The translations under genes were made by a program, and so were the position numbers. Below the pieces are notes generated by a model. The model was given only the letters and a program-made list of their open reading frames with translations, was not told the origin of the DNA and ran no database searches. Positions 1 through 7,325 of a DNA stretch of 32,185 nt are shown in pieces. This stretch comes from CAZVWV01 sp964631745 (GTDB lineage: Bacteria; Bdellovibrionota_C; UBA2361; JBGSMV01), in assembly GCA_964631745.1 (NCBI GenBank), contig CAZVWV010000028.1, forward strand, positions 1 to 32,185, written 5' to 3'. Position 1 is the stretch's first letter; each line of letters starts with the position of its first letter.

Positions 1-155
1 CTTCCCGCGCGCGATGCCGACGGCCCACTGCTTTGCGCATGTGATATAAAAACCCACTGCCGCAGGGACCGGAGCTTCGGGCGTGGCCGCGAGCGCGCGG
101 GCCTCGGACGGTTGCGCTACCCTCACTGCCACCATATTAAGCTAAACAATCTTTG
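1..155 (-). repeat. Dispersed repeat family, copy A (inverted, cut by window edge)
   Basis: Read on the minus strand this stretch aligns with the repeat seen in full at 23165-23400 and 25724-25985: the AATATGGTxGCxGTGA motif, the GGCCCGCGCGCTCGCGGCCACG hairpin region, the CACATGCGC motif and the GGCGxCGCGCGCGGGAAG tail appear in the same order. The ACTCCACC/GGTGGAGT palindrome would lie just outside the window. It is more diverged than copies B and D. It lies about 140 bp upstream of an M50 protease gene that has lost its 5' part. Confidence 0.8.
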
Positions 156-295
156 CAGACCGCGGCGCGACGCTCACACTTCAAACCAAAAGTCGAATAA
201 AGTCGGCCCTATGGCGCAAAGGGCTGTGCCATCCTCCAAAATCACTTTGTACTCTCCCTCAATAAGCGCCAAACCAAACAACCCCACAAACTAAA

Positions 296-1156
296 GTGCT
301 ACTTGCAAAAATCGAGACCCAGCACGCTAAAACTCCTTACAAGCACTCTAAGCGCGGGCCCTTGCTGGTCTCGGCCGCGGGGCCGTTTGTTAGCTTTGTT
401 GCAGGTGTAGGTCTGGCGCTTGCTGGATTTTACTACTTTGGCATCCCCTCAGAAAAAACCCGGCCCACGGTTACGTCCGTTGCGCCTGGCAGCATCGCTG
501 AGCAATACGATCTCAGGGTAAACGACATTGTCTCTGCAACTTGGGCCGAGAAAAAAGATAACACTCCAGGCGAAATTACCTTTGATAACTCAAACCTTGT
601 AATGTCGATACTTCGCCCATTGCCGCATGGCAAGTTCAAGCGCCTTAAGCTCACCATGCCAAGGGCTCGTAAAGTTAGCTTAGGTTGGTCCGAAACGACC
701 TCAAAGATTGACCTAGGATTTTCTCTTCGTAAAGAGAAGATTCGATTCGATCTTCCTGCCGCATATGACATTACAAGCGAGTTAACAAAGAGTGGCGTGC
801 TTGGGATTATCCGCTTTTTCAAAGACGACCACGCCTTTATCGACGACCCCAGCAAGCAACACGGCATCATCAGGGGCTTTGCGCCCCTGGCCTCCGATAT
901 AGAACGCGGGATCACATATTTTATAATCCTGCTCTTACAGTTAAGTCTTGCAATTGCCATAACCAATCTAGTGCCAATCCCAGGACTTGATGGCTGGCAG
1001 GTTCTGATAGGACTGTGCGAATGGCTTGTGGGCAGGCCTGTTCCGTACTTAATTGAAAGACGCATCGCCCGCTGCGGCGTGAACGCGATCACGTTCTATG
1101 CAATCTACCTTGCCTCAAAGGACATAATCGAAATCATCATGGAGGAATTGCTCTAA
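296..1156 (+). pseudogene. RseP/site-2-protease-like M50 protein lacking the catalytic N-terminus
   Basis: The 286-residue frame opens with GTG at 296, and an in-frame stop lies just upstream at 263-265. It resembles the later two thirds of an RseP-type intramembrane metalloprotease. An AAGP-containing hydrophobic segment lies near residues 26-48, and a PDZ-like stretch with PGSIAEQYDLRVND follows. A C-terminal membrane segment carries NLVPIPGLDG, the second conserved S2P motif, with the metal-ligand Asp at residue 232. The first transmembrane helix with the HExxH zinc motif, which precedes the AGP segment in this family, is absent, and no HExxH is seen in 1-295. I read it as a 5'-truncated gene rather than a complete protease. 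Repeat copy A lies just upstream and may mark the break. A non-catalytic scaffold role cannot be excluded. Confidence 0.7.
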
Positions 1157-1568
1157 CAACAACCTCATACCCGTTCAGGGGGGTAATAAAGTGGGGGTAG
1201 ATCAGTTAGTTACGACGCGGTAATTCTGACGCTCACCGGTTCGCGTCAGCCTCCTTTGACGGTTAATCCGTATTGTTGGTTCGACACCTGCCGGTGTTGA
1301 GACGGCCCAGCCCCGATTTGAGTACAAATCGGCCCATTAATGAGGGCTGTATAGATCTTTTAGTTCGGCCTGATCTTTGTACCCTCGTAAACGAATACAA
1401 TCTTTCTTGATCATGCTCTTGCTGGGTGCCGGGCGGGGAAGCGGTTCAAAATTAGAAGTCCTAACCTTTGCGACTCCGCCGTGCGCTTATGCGCGCCCAA
1501 TAGCTCCTCTCCGGGTAAAACTGGGTTAGAGCTAGCTTGAATCTAACAAAGCTACCTTACATAAAATT
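1157..1568. other. Gene-free stretch with hairpins and a short dispersed repeat
   Basis: No convincing reading frame is seen. It holds a short repeat (1171-1219) and a cluster of small inverted repeats at 1236-1349: CGTCA/TGACG, ACACC/GGTGT, and CCGATTTG-AGTA-CAAATCGG at 1313-1332, the last enclosed by CAGCC (1308-1312) and GGCTG (1345-1349). A further TAGCTC/GAGCTA pair lies near 1501-1533. The nested hairpins could be a small structured RNA, but I recognise no family and see no clear promoter. Confidence 0.4.
1171..1219 (+). repeat. Short dispersed repeat R3, copy 1
   Basis: Begins CCGTTCAGGG and includes GTGGGGGTAGATCAG. It aligns with 6031-6080 over about 45 bp with several substitutions and small indels. 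The function is unknown. It may be the end of a lost mobile element, since the second copy directly abuts a MITE. Confidence 0.6.
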
Positions 1569-1610
1569 ACGAAAGCCACTTCCAATACAGGTATTAGAAG
1601 TGGCTTTCGT
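1569..1610. terminator. Large hairpin, probable terminator of the minus-strand gene at 1634
   Basis: ACGAAAGCCACTTC (1569-1582) is perfectly complementary to 1597-1610. A second inner stem AATAC/GTATT (1584-1588 with 1591-1595) almost closes the loop. On the minus strand the hairpin lies 23 bp after the stop codon of the small secreted protein and is followed by a T-rich stretch, consistent with intrinsic termination. Confidence 0.65.
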
Positions 1611-1633
1611 TTGAACTTATAGGCTAGATTCGG

Positions 1634-1837
1634 TTACCCGTTGTTATAACCATCCCCATAGTCGTAATCCCAGCCCATCTCCCATGCGCATCTATCATGC
1701 CAATGCGATTGTTGGGTGCGTGCGTGCTGCATCCAGTAACAGGCGTCATGACTTTCTTCAAAGTCGGCCCGTACCTGAGAAACAGACCCAATAAGCAAAG
1801 TAGCAAAAACCATAAAAGCGATCATAAAATGCTTCAT
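1634..1837 (-). CDS. Small secreted His/Cys/aromatic-rich protein
   Basis: A 67-residue protein beginning MKHFMIAFMVFATLLIGS, a clear Sec signal peptide, with likely cleavage after the VRA near residue 24. The mature part is only about 43 residues. It is rich in His, Trp and acidic residues, has two Cys (ACYWMQH and DRCAWEM) and ends in a Tyr/Asp/Gly-rich tail. A strong GGAG Shine-Dalgarno sits about 8 bases before the ATG, and a large hairpin follows the stop, so the gene looks intact and independently transcribed. I recognise no family. A periplasmic or exported peptide, perhaps metal-binding given the His/Cys/Asp content, is a guess. The overlapping frames on either strand are shadows. Confidence 0.7.
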   Translation of the reverse strand: MKHFMIAFMVFATLLIGSVSQVRADFEESHDACYWMQHARTQQSHWHDRCAWEMGWDYDYGDGYNNG

Positions 1838-2030
1838 TCTTATCTCCTGCTAATTTTATTCGCTTACGGACAACCTGCCATCTGCTAAAAATCGAACAGC
1901 GGTTGCCCGTTAGCGGACTGTTAGAACTCTAACTAATATTAGAGTGAAGTCAATCAAAAACATCGGATAGGGGAAAATAAGTTCACGACGGCAAAAAAGA
2001 CCGCTCGGCGGATACCGTATACCAAAGATC

Positions 2031-2948
2031 TTAACGCAGTCCTTGCTGCTGTAGATCCAGCAGCTTCTTGCTTTGCTCGTCTGTGAGTGTGCCCTTTAAC
2101 TGCTCATTTAGCAGTTTTTGTCGTTCGAGCATCAGGCCCTTCTTTAGAGCCTGGATCTCCTGCCATTCTTGATCCATTTGTTCTTTAGTAACTTCACGCC
2201 CAAGAGGGACGGATGTCAATTTCTTCATCCTTTGTCGCAAGTTATACTTCTGGCCATCGATACTCAGCTCAACTTCGTCCATGGCAGAACGAATAAAGGC
2301 TTCCTGATCTTTGGACAGGGAAAGTTTTCGGGAAAGGAAGAAAAGATAGCCTTCCTTACGATCTTCTGCCCTCCTCGTCTGCTCCTCAGTAAATGCCTTT
2401 TTATATTTTTCAAACTGTTCTAGTCCAAGTATGTCTGTAAGGGATTCCGTACCAGACTGTTTACTGAATTCAGAATCTTCTTCCAAACTCTCGCTGTCGA
2501 GGAAACTCGCCCCAAGTGCCTTTTCGGTCGCAAATTTTGCTTGTAGTCGTCGCCTTTGTTCAGCGCTAAGTGCGATCTTGCCTTCAAGATCTTCTACCCG
2601 ATCTTCGGCGATTAGGGCGTACTCGTGCGCCTTCATTTCAAATGTGGATTCAGCCGGCTCGTTCGCAGTAGTTGCTGAGTCTTTGGCGCCAACATTTATT
2701 GAACGCATACCGGACTCGTATGTCGGAGTCTTAGATAGCGGGGGCATGGGAATTTCGAGATCTGCTACTAAGGCACTATTTGCTCGGGCGTTCTGCAACT
2801 GTGACACTTGGTCGTTCAGATCGTCAATGCCTTTGGAAAGGCGCTGATTTCTTAAGTTTTCAATAATCAACGCGCTCGTGGACGACAAGGCGACAAGCAA
2901 TATAAGAACGGGCAGAATGTTTTTTTGTGATGTCTTGGTCGCAACCAT
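2031..2948 (-). CDS. Membrane-anchored coiled-coil protein with LTxxQ-like repeats
   Basis: About 305 residues from the ATG at 2948; a TTG three codons earlier (2957) is an alternative, and neither has a clear Shine-Dalgarno. A single hydrophobic segment near residues 10-30 (LPVLILLVALSSTSALII) anchors the protein. A predicted coiled coil (LSKGIDDLNDQVSQLQ) and a long, charged, helical remainder follow. Three short motifs, LSAEQRRRL, LSKDQEAFI and LTDEQSKKLL, resemble the LTxxQ motif of the Spy/CpxP periplasmic stress proteins, although the protein is about twice their usual length. An envelope chaperone or stress-sensor role is a family-level suggestion only. The gene is divergent from the TPR gene at 3238, with about 290 bp of shared upstream DNA. 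Confidence 0.7.
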   Translation of the reverse strand: MVATKTSQKNILPVLILLVALSSTSALIIENLRNQRLSKGIDDLNDQVSQLQNARANSALVADLEIPMPPLSKTPTYESGMRSINVGAKDSATTANEPAESTFEMKAHEYALIAEDRVEDLEGKIALSAEQRRRLQAKFATEKALGASFLDSESLEEDSEFSKQSGTESLTDILGLEQFEKYKKAFTEEQTRRAEDRKEGYLFFLSRKLSLSKDQEAFIRSAMDEVELSIDGQKYNLRQRMKKLTSVPLGREVTKEQMDQEWQEIQALKKGLMLERQKLLNEQLKGTLTDEQSKKLLDLQQQGLR

Positions 2949-3237
2949 ATTTGCCAATTGATTCTAACACTGAAAAGATCCTACTCTTTTTGCGTTCTTA
3001 TTCAAGCTGATTGACTGTTCATGTCAGTCGAAAATTGGTTTTCAGATCAGCTAGTTAGAAAGAGTGGTCTTTCGATTCAAATTTACCCGTGAATCGGAGC
3101 GAGAGCGAAGGGTAGTCTGCAAACTTTATTCTACATAAATCGCTGGATCGTCCGCTGTTTCCATCAGAATTATCTTCTTTATGTTTAATAAAGATGATAG
3201 CCTGAATCACTCGCAAAACAAGATTTAGGAGATTTTT

Positions 3238-5082
3238 GTGGGTATAACCTTTCAACCTGCCCCACCAACCCCTTCATCAGACTCGACAGTCTTATCTTTA
3301 AATGAAGGCACTTTTACCAATGCGGGAGCGTTACTCCGTGAATCATTTGTAAATAGATGTCAGAGCTTTCTCGATCATAATCGGGGGATGGTGTTGGCGG
3401 CAGCTACTCTATTTAGCTTGCTGACTGTGTCTTGTGCTAGCAGTAGAAAGAATACCTCTCCGATAACAGATCTAGCAGCGCTAAACTTACAGGTAGGTGC
3501 GGCAGCTGACTCTTTGGGTGATTTGGACTTGGCTGCGTCTAATGGCCGCATTGTTGGTCCGTACCAGAAGGAGATTAACCGAGCGTTAGAGCTGGCAGGT
3601 AAAGACGACGTTGAATCAAGGAAAAGTGGTCTCGATTTATTTAGCGATATCGCGCGTGAAAATGAAAAAAATCCCGAGTTTCACTTTAAACGGGGATTAG
3701 CGCTTAAGAATTGTAATTTTCCCTCGGAAGCCGCACGTTCATTCTATAAAGCGCTAGAGCTTGCCCCTGACGATCTCAACATACGTGTGGAACTTGCCGG
3801 TCTTTTAACTATTAATACTTACGAGTCCGGTGGGTTTGAAGCTTTGCAAAAGGCAGTCGAGCTATTACCCGATCCCCTCGTTAATGCCGAACTTGCCAAC
3901 GATCCCTTAGGTCAGCTCGCACAAGGTTGTGTCTTACAAAGAGCCAAGGCTCTCTATCTTGCGACGCGATATGTCGTGAAGGATCAGCGACATATTTTAA
4001 TAGAGGCGGCACTGAGATGGACCGGAAGAGCTACGGATCTATTGTACGACGATTTAAAGAAGAACCCAGATAGGAGCATTAAAGAGGACCAAACGATCGC
4101 TCGAATGTGTCTCTTGCATGGCGTATTAGGCGCGCAAGTTTCGCTTGGGGCGGGAGAAGATCCGTTAACGAATTTAAGAATGGTTGATGCATGGTTTAGA
4201 ATTGCAGCAGCTCATATGTCCTCTCAGGATAAGACGGCTTTTCTAACCCCGCTCGGTCTTCAATTGACAGGTGTGATCGATCCATTGAAAGCAATTCAAG
4301 AGGCGACACGTTCAGGACCAAGGGATCCCAAAACCGGAATTAACCCTAAATATGTGCAGTTCTTGGTTGATAGAGCATCAGCCGACGCAGTTTGCGGTGA
4401 CGGAAAGAGATGGGGATGGGACACGCCCATTGGTATGGCGTTGGCTATTCATGGTGGTACGGCTGAGCGAAGCGCGTATGCTTCCGCAGATTTCATTGGT
4501 GGCGGAGCGGAGAATGCTGCTATGGGCTCCGGCACAAACGTTCTGCCCTTCGCTCCACCTACATTAGCTCTGATATGTGCGGACGGCGCTCAACTGGTTT
4601 TTCTAAAAGAAGGGGGCGGGAGATACAGACCGGACGCAAACACCCAAATGATGTTAAACTACGAGGTCACTGCTGCTAGGGATGGAATACCGAAGTACGA
4701 AAAGCGAGTCGCGGTTACGGTTGTTGGTGGGCCATTAATCGTTGAGAGTGCAGGTGCTCGACAGGTAAAGGTTGCTGGGGAATATAATTACACCTTTGCT
4801 TTAACGATAAAGCCATCAGAAGCTGAGCTTGCTTCTGGAGATTTACTAGCAATTATTTTTATTAGAAACAGTTTAGGTGGTCTCGTAGATAGACACGAGC
4901 ATCTGGTCACCCCGATGGATATCTTGGATGGATCAAATGGGAGAAAAGAGATTCATATTACGATCCATGAAATGTTAATTGCTGGAAGCTATGACGCTGA
5001 TGTTCTGTTGGAGCCTGCCGTGCAAGGCACTTTCGTTCCCGGGGCTGCGCGGCGCATTTTACGCAGCTCGATCTCCCACTAG
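3238..5082 (+). CDS. TPR-containing lipoprotein-like protein
   Basis: A 614-residue protein starting at a GTG preceded by AGGAGA at good spacing. Residues 1-50 are polar. Residues 51-66 (MVLAAATLFSLLTVSC) form a short hydrophobic stretch ending in a lipobox-like LTVSC, with Cys66 as the possible lipidation site. An internal ATG at 3388 would give a more classical lipoprotein but has poorer ribosome-binding context. TPR-like helices lie around residues 130-210 (FHFKRGLALKN, SEAARSFYKALELAPDD). The C-terminal third looks beta-rich and resembles no domain I can name. It is probably a cell-envelope protein with a protein-interaction role. Its last 24 bp overlap, tail to tail, the 3' end of the antitoxin gene on the other strand. 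It stops at TAG. Confidence 0.7.
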   Translation: MGITFQPAPPTPSSDSTVLSLNEGTFTNAGALLRESFVNRCQSFLDHNRGMVLAAATLFSLLTVSCASSRKNTSPITDLAALNLQVGAAADSLGDLDLAASNGRIVGPYQKEINRALELAGKDDVESRKSGLDLFSDIARENEKNPEFHFKRGLALKNCNFPSEAARSFYKALELAPDDLNIRVELAGLLTINTYESGGFEALQKAVELLPDPLVNAELANDPLGQLAQGCVLQRAKALYLATRYVVKDQRHILIEAALRWTGRATDLLYDDLKKNPDRSIKEDQTIARMCLLHGVLGAQVSLGAGEDPLTNLRMVDAWFRIAAAHMSSQDKTAFLTPLGLQLTGVIDPLKAIQEATRSGPRDPKTGINPKYVQFLVDRASADAVCGDGKRWGWDTPIGMALAIHGGTAERSAYASADFIGGGAENAAMGSGTNVLPFAPPTLALICADGAQLVFLKEGGGRYRPDANTQMMLNYEVTAARDGIPKYEKRVAVTVVGGPLIVESAGARQVKVAGEYNYTFALTIKPSEAELASGDLLAIIFIRNSLGGLVDRHEHLVTPMDILDGSNGRKEIHITIHEMLIAGSYDADVLLEPAVQGTFVPGAARRILRSSISH

Positions 5083-5358
5083 CTTTTTAACCTTCTTCGT
5101 GACCGTTTTATCGACCTGCGATAACTCCCAGTTATTTTGAGCCATCATCCAAAAGTTAGGACTTTGACCAAATGCTTTTCCAAGTTTAAGGGCCATTTCT
5201 GCTGAGATTCCCCGCTTCTCCGTACAAATTTCACTGATTACTTTCCTAGAGCACCCAATCGCCCCGGCAAGCGCAGCCTGTGAAATCTTTTCATCTTCTA
5301 GAATTCCCGAGAGAATTTCACCAGGATGGATCTCGATATAAAAATCTTTTTTTATCAT
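5059..5358 (-). CDS. higA: HigA-type antitoxin (XRE family)
   Basis: From the ATG at 5358 this is a 99-residue protein; an upstream TTG at 5370 would add four residues. It opens with the family hallmark IHPGEIL, followed by a helix-turn-helix (SQAALAGAIGCSRKVISEI) and the conserved continuation RGISAEMALKLGKAFG and NFWMMAQNNWEL. These are the landmarks of HigA antitoxins, which neutralise HigB mRNA interferase and repress their own promoter. It lies 8 bases downstream of the higB stop codon, in the usual toxin-first order. The reading frame is intact although the partner toxin is broken. The 3' end overlaps the convergent TPR gene by 24 bp. Confidence 0.92.
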   Translation of the reverse strand: MIKKDFYIEIHPGEILSGILEDEKISQAALAGAIGCSRKVISEICTEKRGISAEMALKLGKAFGQSPNFWMMAQNNWELSQVDKTVTKKVKKLVGDRAA

Positions 5359-5366
5359 AACGTATC

Positions 5367-5657
5367 TCAATGGTAATCGGTAATTTCTACTTCAAACACC
5401 TGGCCTTCATTCCATCGGAAACAGATTCGATACTGGTCATTTATAGAAATCGAATGCTGCCCTCTTCGATCTCCCGTAAGCGCATGCAAGCGGTTTCCAG
5501 GGCGAGAAAGATCAATTAAACCTGATGCCAAATCTATCTCGGCAATAAGTCGTTTCGCCCGTCTATGCAAATTTATAGGGAGCAGCCGACGCGCGATCTT
5601 CGTAGCGTCACCCTTTGCAATATCCTACGAACCCTTATCTTTAAAGCTCCGAATCAT
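5367..5657 (-). pseudogene. higB: HigB toxin with an in-frame amber codon at position 11
   Basis: RelE-superfamily mRNA interferase. The ATG at 5657 begins MIRSFKDKGS, the typical HigB N-terminus, then a TAG (5625-5627) interrupts, and the same frame continues through to LASGLIDLSRPGNRLHAL, TGDRRGQHSISINDQYRI and CFRWNEGQVFEVEITDYH. Every diagnostic HigB motif (PGNRL, LTGDRxGQ, SIxINDQYRICFRW, VEITDYH) is present, and the 96-codon total is the family length. Only codon 11 is a stop. A downstream TTG at 5570 could give a 67-residue product missing the first helix. The toxin is therefore probably inactive while the antitoxin survives. A read-through event or a base-call error would restore it. 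Confidence 0.88.
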
Positions 5658-5673
5658 TTCGGTATACTACCCA

Positions 5674-5702
5674 TGTTCCCATGTTACCGGAACACGGGAA
5701 CA
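5674..5702. promoter_or_regulatory. 29-bp inverted repeat upstream of higBA, probable operator
   Basis: TGTTCCCATGTT and AACACGGGAACA form 12-bp arms with one mismatch around a 5-bp centre. On the minus strand a TAGTAT -10-like element follows a few bases downstream, 7-12 bases before the higB ATG. This position fits autorepression by HigA. It overlaps the tail of a weak coding-like frame (5684-5815), so coincidence is possible. Confidence 0.5.
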
Positions 5703-5818
5703 ACAGCAACCCCTTTTTCTTTTAGGTTGTCTTTAAACCTAGAAAGAGCAGTTGAATCTACTACGGTGGCGAATCTGTCTGAATCTCTTGACGCTTTCTA
5801 GGAATTGGTACTCACCCT
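5684..5818 (-). pseudogene. Possible 3' remnant of an unknown gene, cut by the MITE
   Basis: On the minus strand a protein-like frame (KASRDSDRFATVVDSTALSR then FKDNLKEKGVAVVPVFR, ending at a TAA at 5684-5686) runs back to the MITE boundary at 5819, with a TAG at 5798-5800. No family is recognised. It may be the tail of a gene that the MITE or an associated rearrangement truncated, or simply a chance open frame. Confidence 0.22.
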
Positions 5819-6023
5819 CACTACTGTCCGGTAAGACATTGTAATTTGGGTCTTTAACCACGGAGGCCACGGCGAACACGGAGAAAACATTGAGGATTTC
5901 TCTCTCCGTGACCGCCGTGTTCTCCGTGGTTAAATTCAAATCGCGCCAACTACAAATTCCTGTTTTCCCTTTTGAAATCAAGAAATTACAGCGTCACCGC
6001 CACCTTTCTACCGGACACGCATG
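5819..6023. mobile_element. 205-bp MITE, copy 1
   Basis: Same length (205 bp) and over 90% similar to 14159-14363. The ends CACTACTGTCCGGTA and TACCGGACACGCATG form imperfect 15-bp terminal inverted repeats, with 9 bp (TGTCCGGTA) perfect. The interior holds a long imperfect hairpin built from CCACGGAG and CACGGAGA blocks flanked by TTTAACC/GGTTAAA. No coding capacity. Unlike copy 2, the flanking 9-mers do not match, so the target duplication has decayed or been lost. Short repeat R3 starts 8 bp beyond its right end. Confidence 0.88.
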
Positions 6024-6030
6024 GCGTTAG

Positions 6031-6080
6031 CCGTTCAGGGGATAATTAAGTGGGGTTAGATCAGCTGGGTACGGCTCGTT
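6031..6080 (+). repeat. Short dispersed repeat R3, copy 2
   Basis: CCGTTCAGGGGATAATTAAG then TGGGGTTAGATCAG. Matches 1171-1219. It lies between the MITE and the start of the Schlafen-like gene at 6142, so it may contribute promoter sequence there. Confidence 0.6.
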
Positions 6081-6141
6081 AGTAATAAGATATGATATGG
6101 TCGAGGTGGGTGTGGTTTAGTTTCTGGTTAACCGATTCTAT

Positions 6142-7324
6142 ATGAAAATTGACGAGTTTATTTCAGGGACATTACTCCAGCAGAAAGAGTGGCGCGAATC
6201 CGAGCAGCTTGAATGGAAGGAGTCCACTTCCGATATGAAATTAATCGTAAATACGGTCGCGGCATTCGCTAACACGCGCGGGGGGGGTGGTGGTTTGTGG
6301 AGTTGACGATAGTGGAAAAGTTGTTGGGCAGGCTATCGAAGATTCTACGTTTAGAGCGCTAACACAATCGATACTGGCGAATACCGATGAGCGCTTGGTC
6401 GTGAGCATCTCTCGGCTAACGTTGGAATCAAAGGCGGTCATCGCCATTGAAGTGCAGGAAAGCCCCCTAAAGCCACATCTTGCTTACGGCGAAGCCTTTA
6501 AACGAATGGGAACGTCCACTGTAGCGCTTGCACAGGCGGAATATCGCTCGATGCTCGCGGAGAAGCAGAATGGCCATGGAGCTGACCGAGATCTGTTGAA
6601 AGATTGCACGATTGCCGAGATTAACACCGAGATCCTCTACAAGTTTATTAGTATTGCCAATGAGAAGCGCAATAGTAACTTCTCCTCCTTGGCCGATCCC
6701 CTCGATATTCTTACTTCGCTGGAGCTTATGCATGCTGGAGTCCTAACCAAGGGGGCAGTGTTGCTGTTTGGTAAAACCCCGCAGAAAATCGTTCCTGCAG
6801 CCGAGATTCGCGCAGCCTGCTTTGCCACTGGAACACGCGATGTATTTCTTGACCAACAGATAATCGCGGGCACACTATTCGAACAATTCGATGCTGCAAT
6901 GGCGTTTGTCAGGAAGCATATTTTGATAGGGGCCGACACCTCGAAAATCGGTTCGCGCACCAGCAACGAGTTCCCACTTTTGGCAGTACAAGAGATGATC
7001 GCCAATGCGCTGGTACATAGGGATTATCACGACCCGGCCAGCATTTACCTTAACATCGTGCTTCGTACTGGAATCGAAGTAACCAACCCGGGCAACCTAC
7101 CTGGGCCGCGCATTACCCCCGAAACTATGCCGCTTATTCACGCTTCGCTGCCTCGCAACCGTAGAATTGCAAGGGTATTTTACCTCGCTAGCATCATTGA
7201 ACAGTGGGGAATGGGCGGCAGCAGAATTAGCCGGGCCTGCAGTACTGCCGGGCTCATGCCGCCGCAGTGGATCAGCGAGCGCGGGAGTGTCAGTGTGGAG
7301 ATTAGGGCAGCGAAGCAGCTATAA
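6142..7324 (+). pseudogene. Schlafen/AlbA_2-domain regulator, frameshifted at a G8 tract
   Basis: The ATG at 6142 reads MKIDEFISGTLLQQ, then LEWKESTSD and VNTVAAFANTRG, the start of an AlbA_2 (Schlafen-type) domain. After eight G (6280-6287) the frame shifts into a TGA. The next frame continues exactly as the family requires (GVVVCGVDDSGKVVGQ, then HLAYGEAFKRMGTST) to a C-terminal RecG-like ATPase-fold region with NALVHRDY, VTNPGNLPG, NRRIARV and EQWGMGGSRI. With seven G the product would be a single 393-residue protein of normal architecture. A GTG at 6287 could start the C-terminal 345 residues alone. The family comprises putative transcriptional regulators and nucleic-acid-binding proteins. 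The homopolymer could be a phase-variation switch, a recent inactivation or a sequencing error. It ends one base before the convergent ABC-F gene. Confidence 0.85.
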
Positions 7325-7325
7325 A

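Noticed and set aside
174..287. 37-codon protein-like frame on the minus strand (VILEDGTALCAIGPTLFDFW)
   Set aside because: Very short, no ribosome-binding site seen, no family; chance or an old remnant.
433..1092. 219-codon minus-strand frame
   Set aside because: It is antisense to the M50 gene, has no family features, and codon patterns favour the plus strand.
1281..1300. GGTTCGA resembling a tRNA T-loop
   Set aside because: No acceptor, D or anticodon arms fit around it.
5739..5981. Frames reading LNLTTENT... in both MITE copies
   Set aside because: Known type of spurious translation of CACGGAG-rich hairpin repeats; no start signals.
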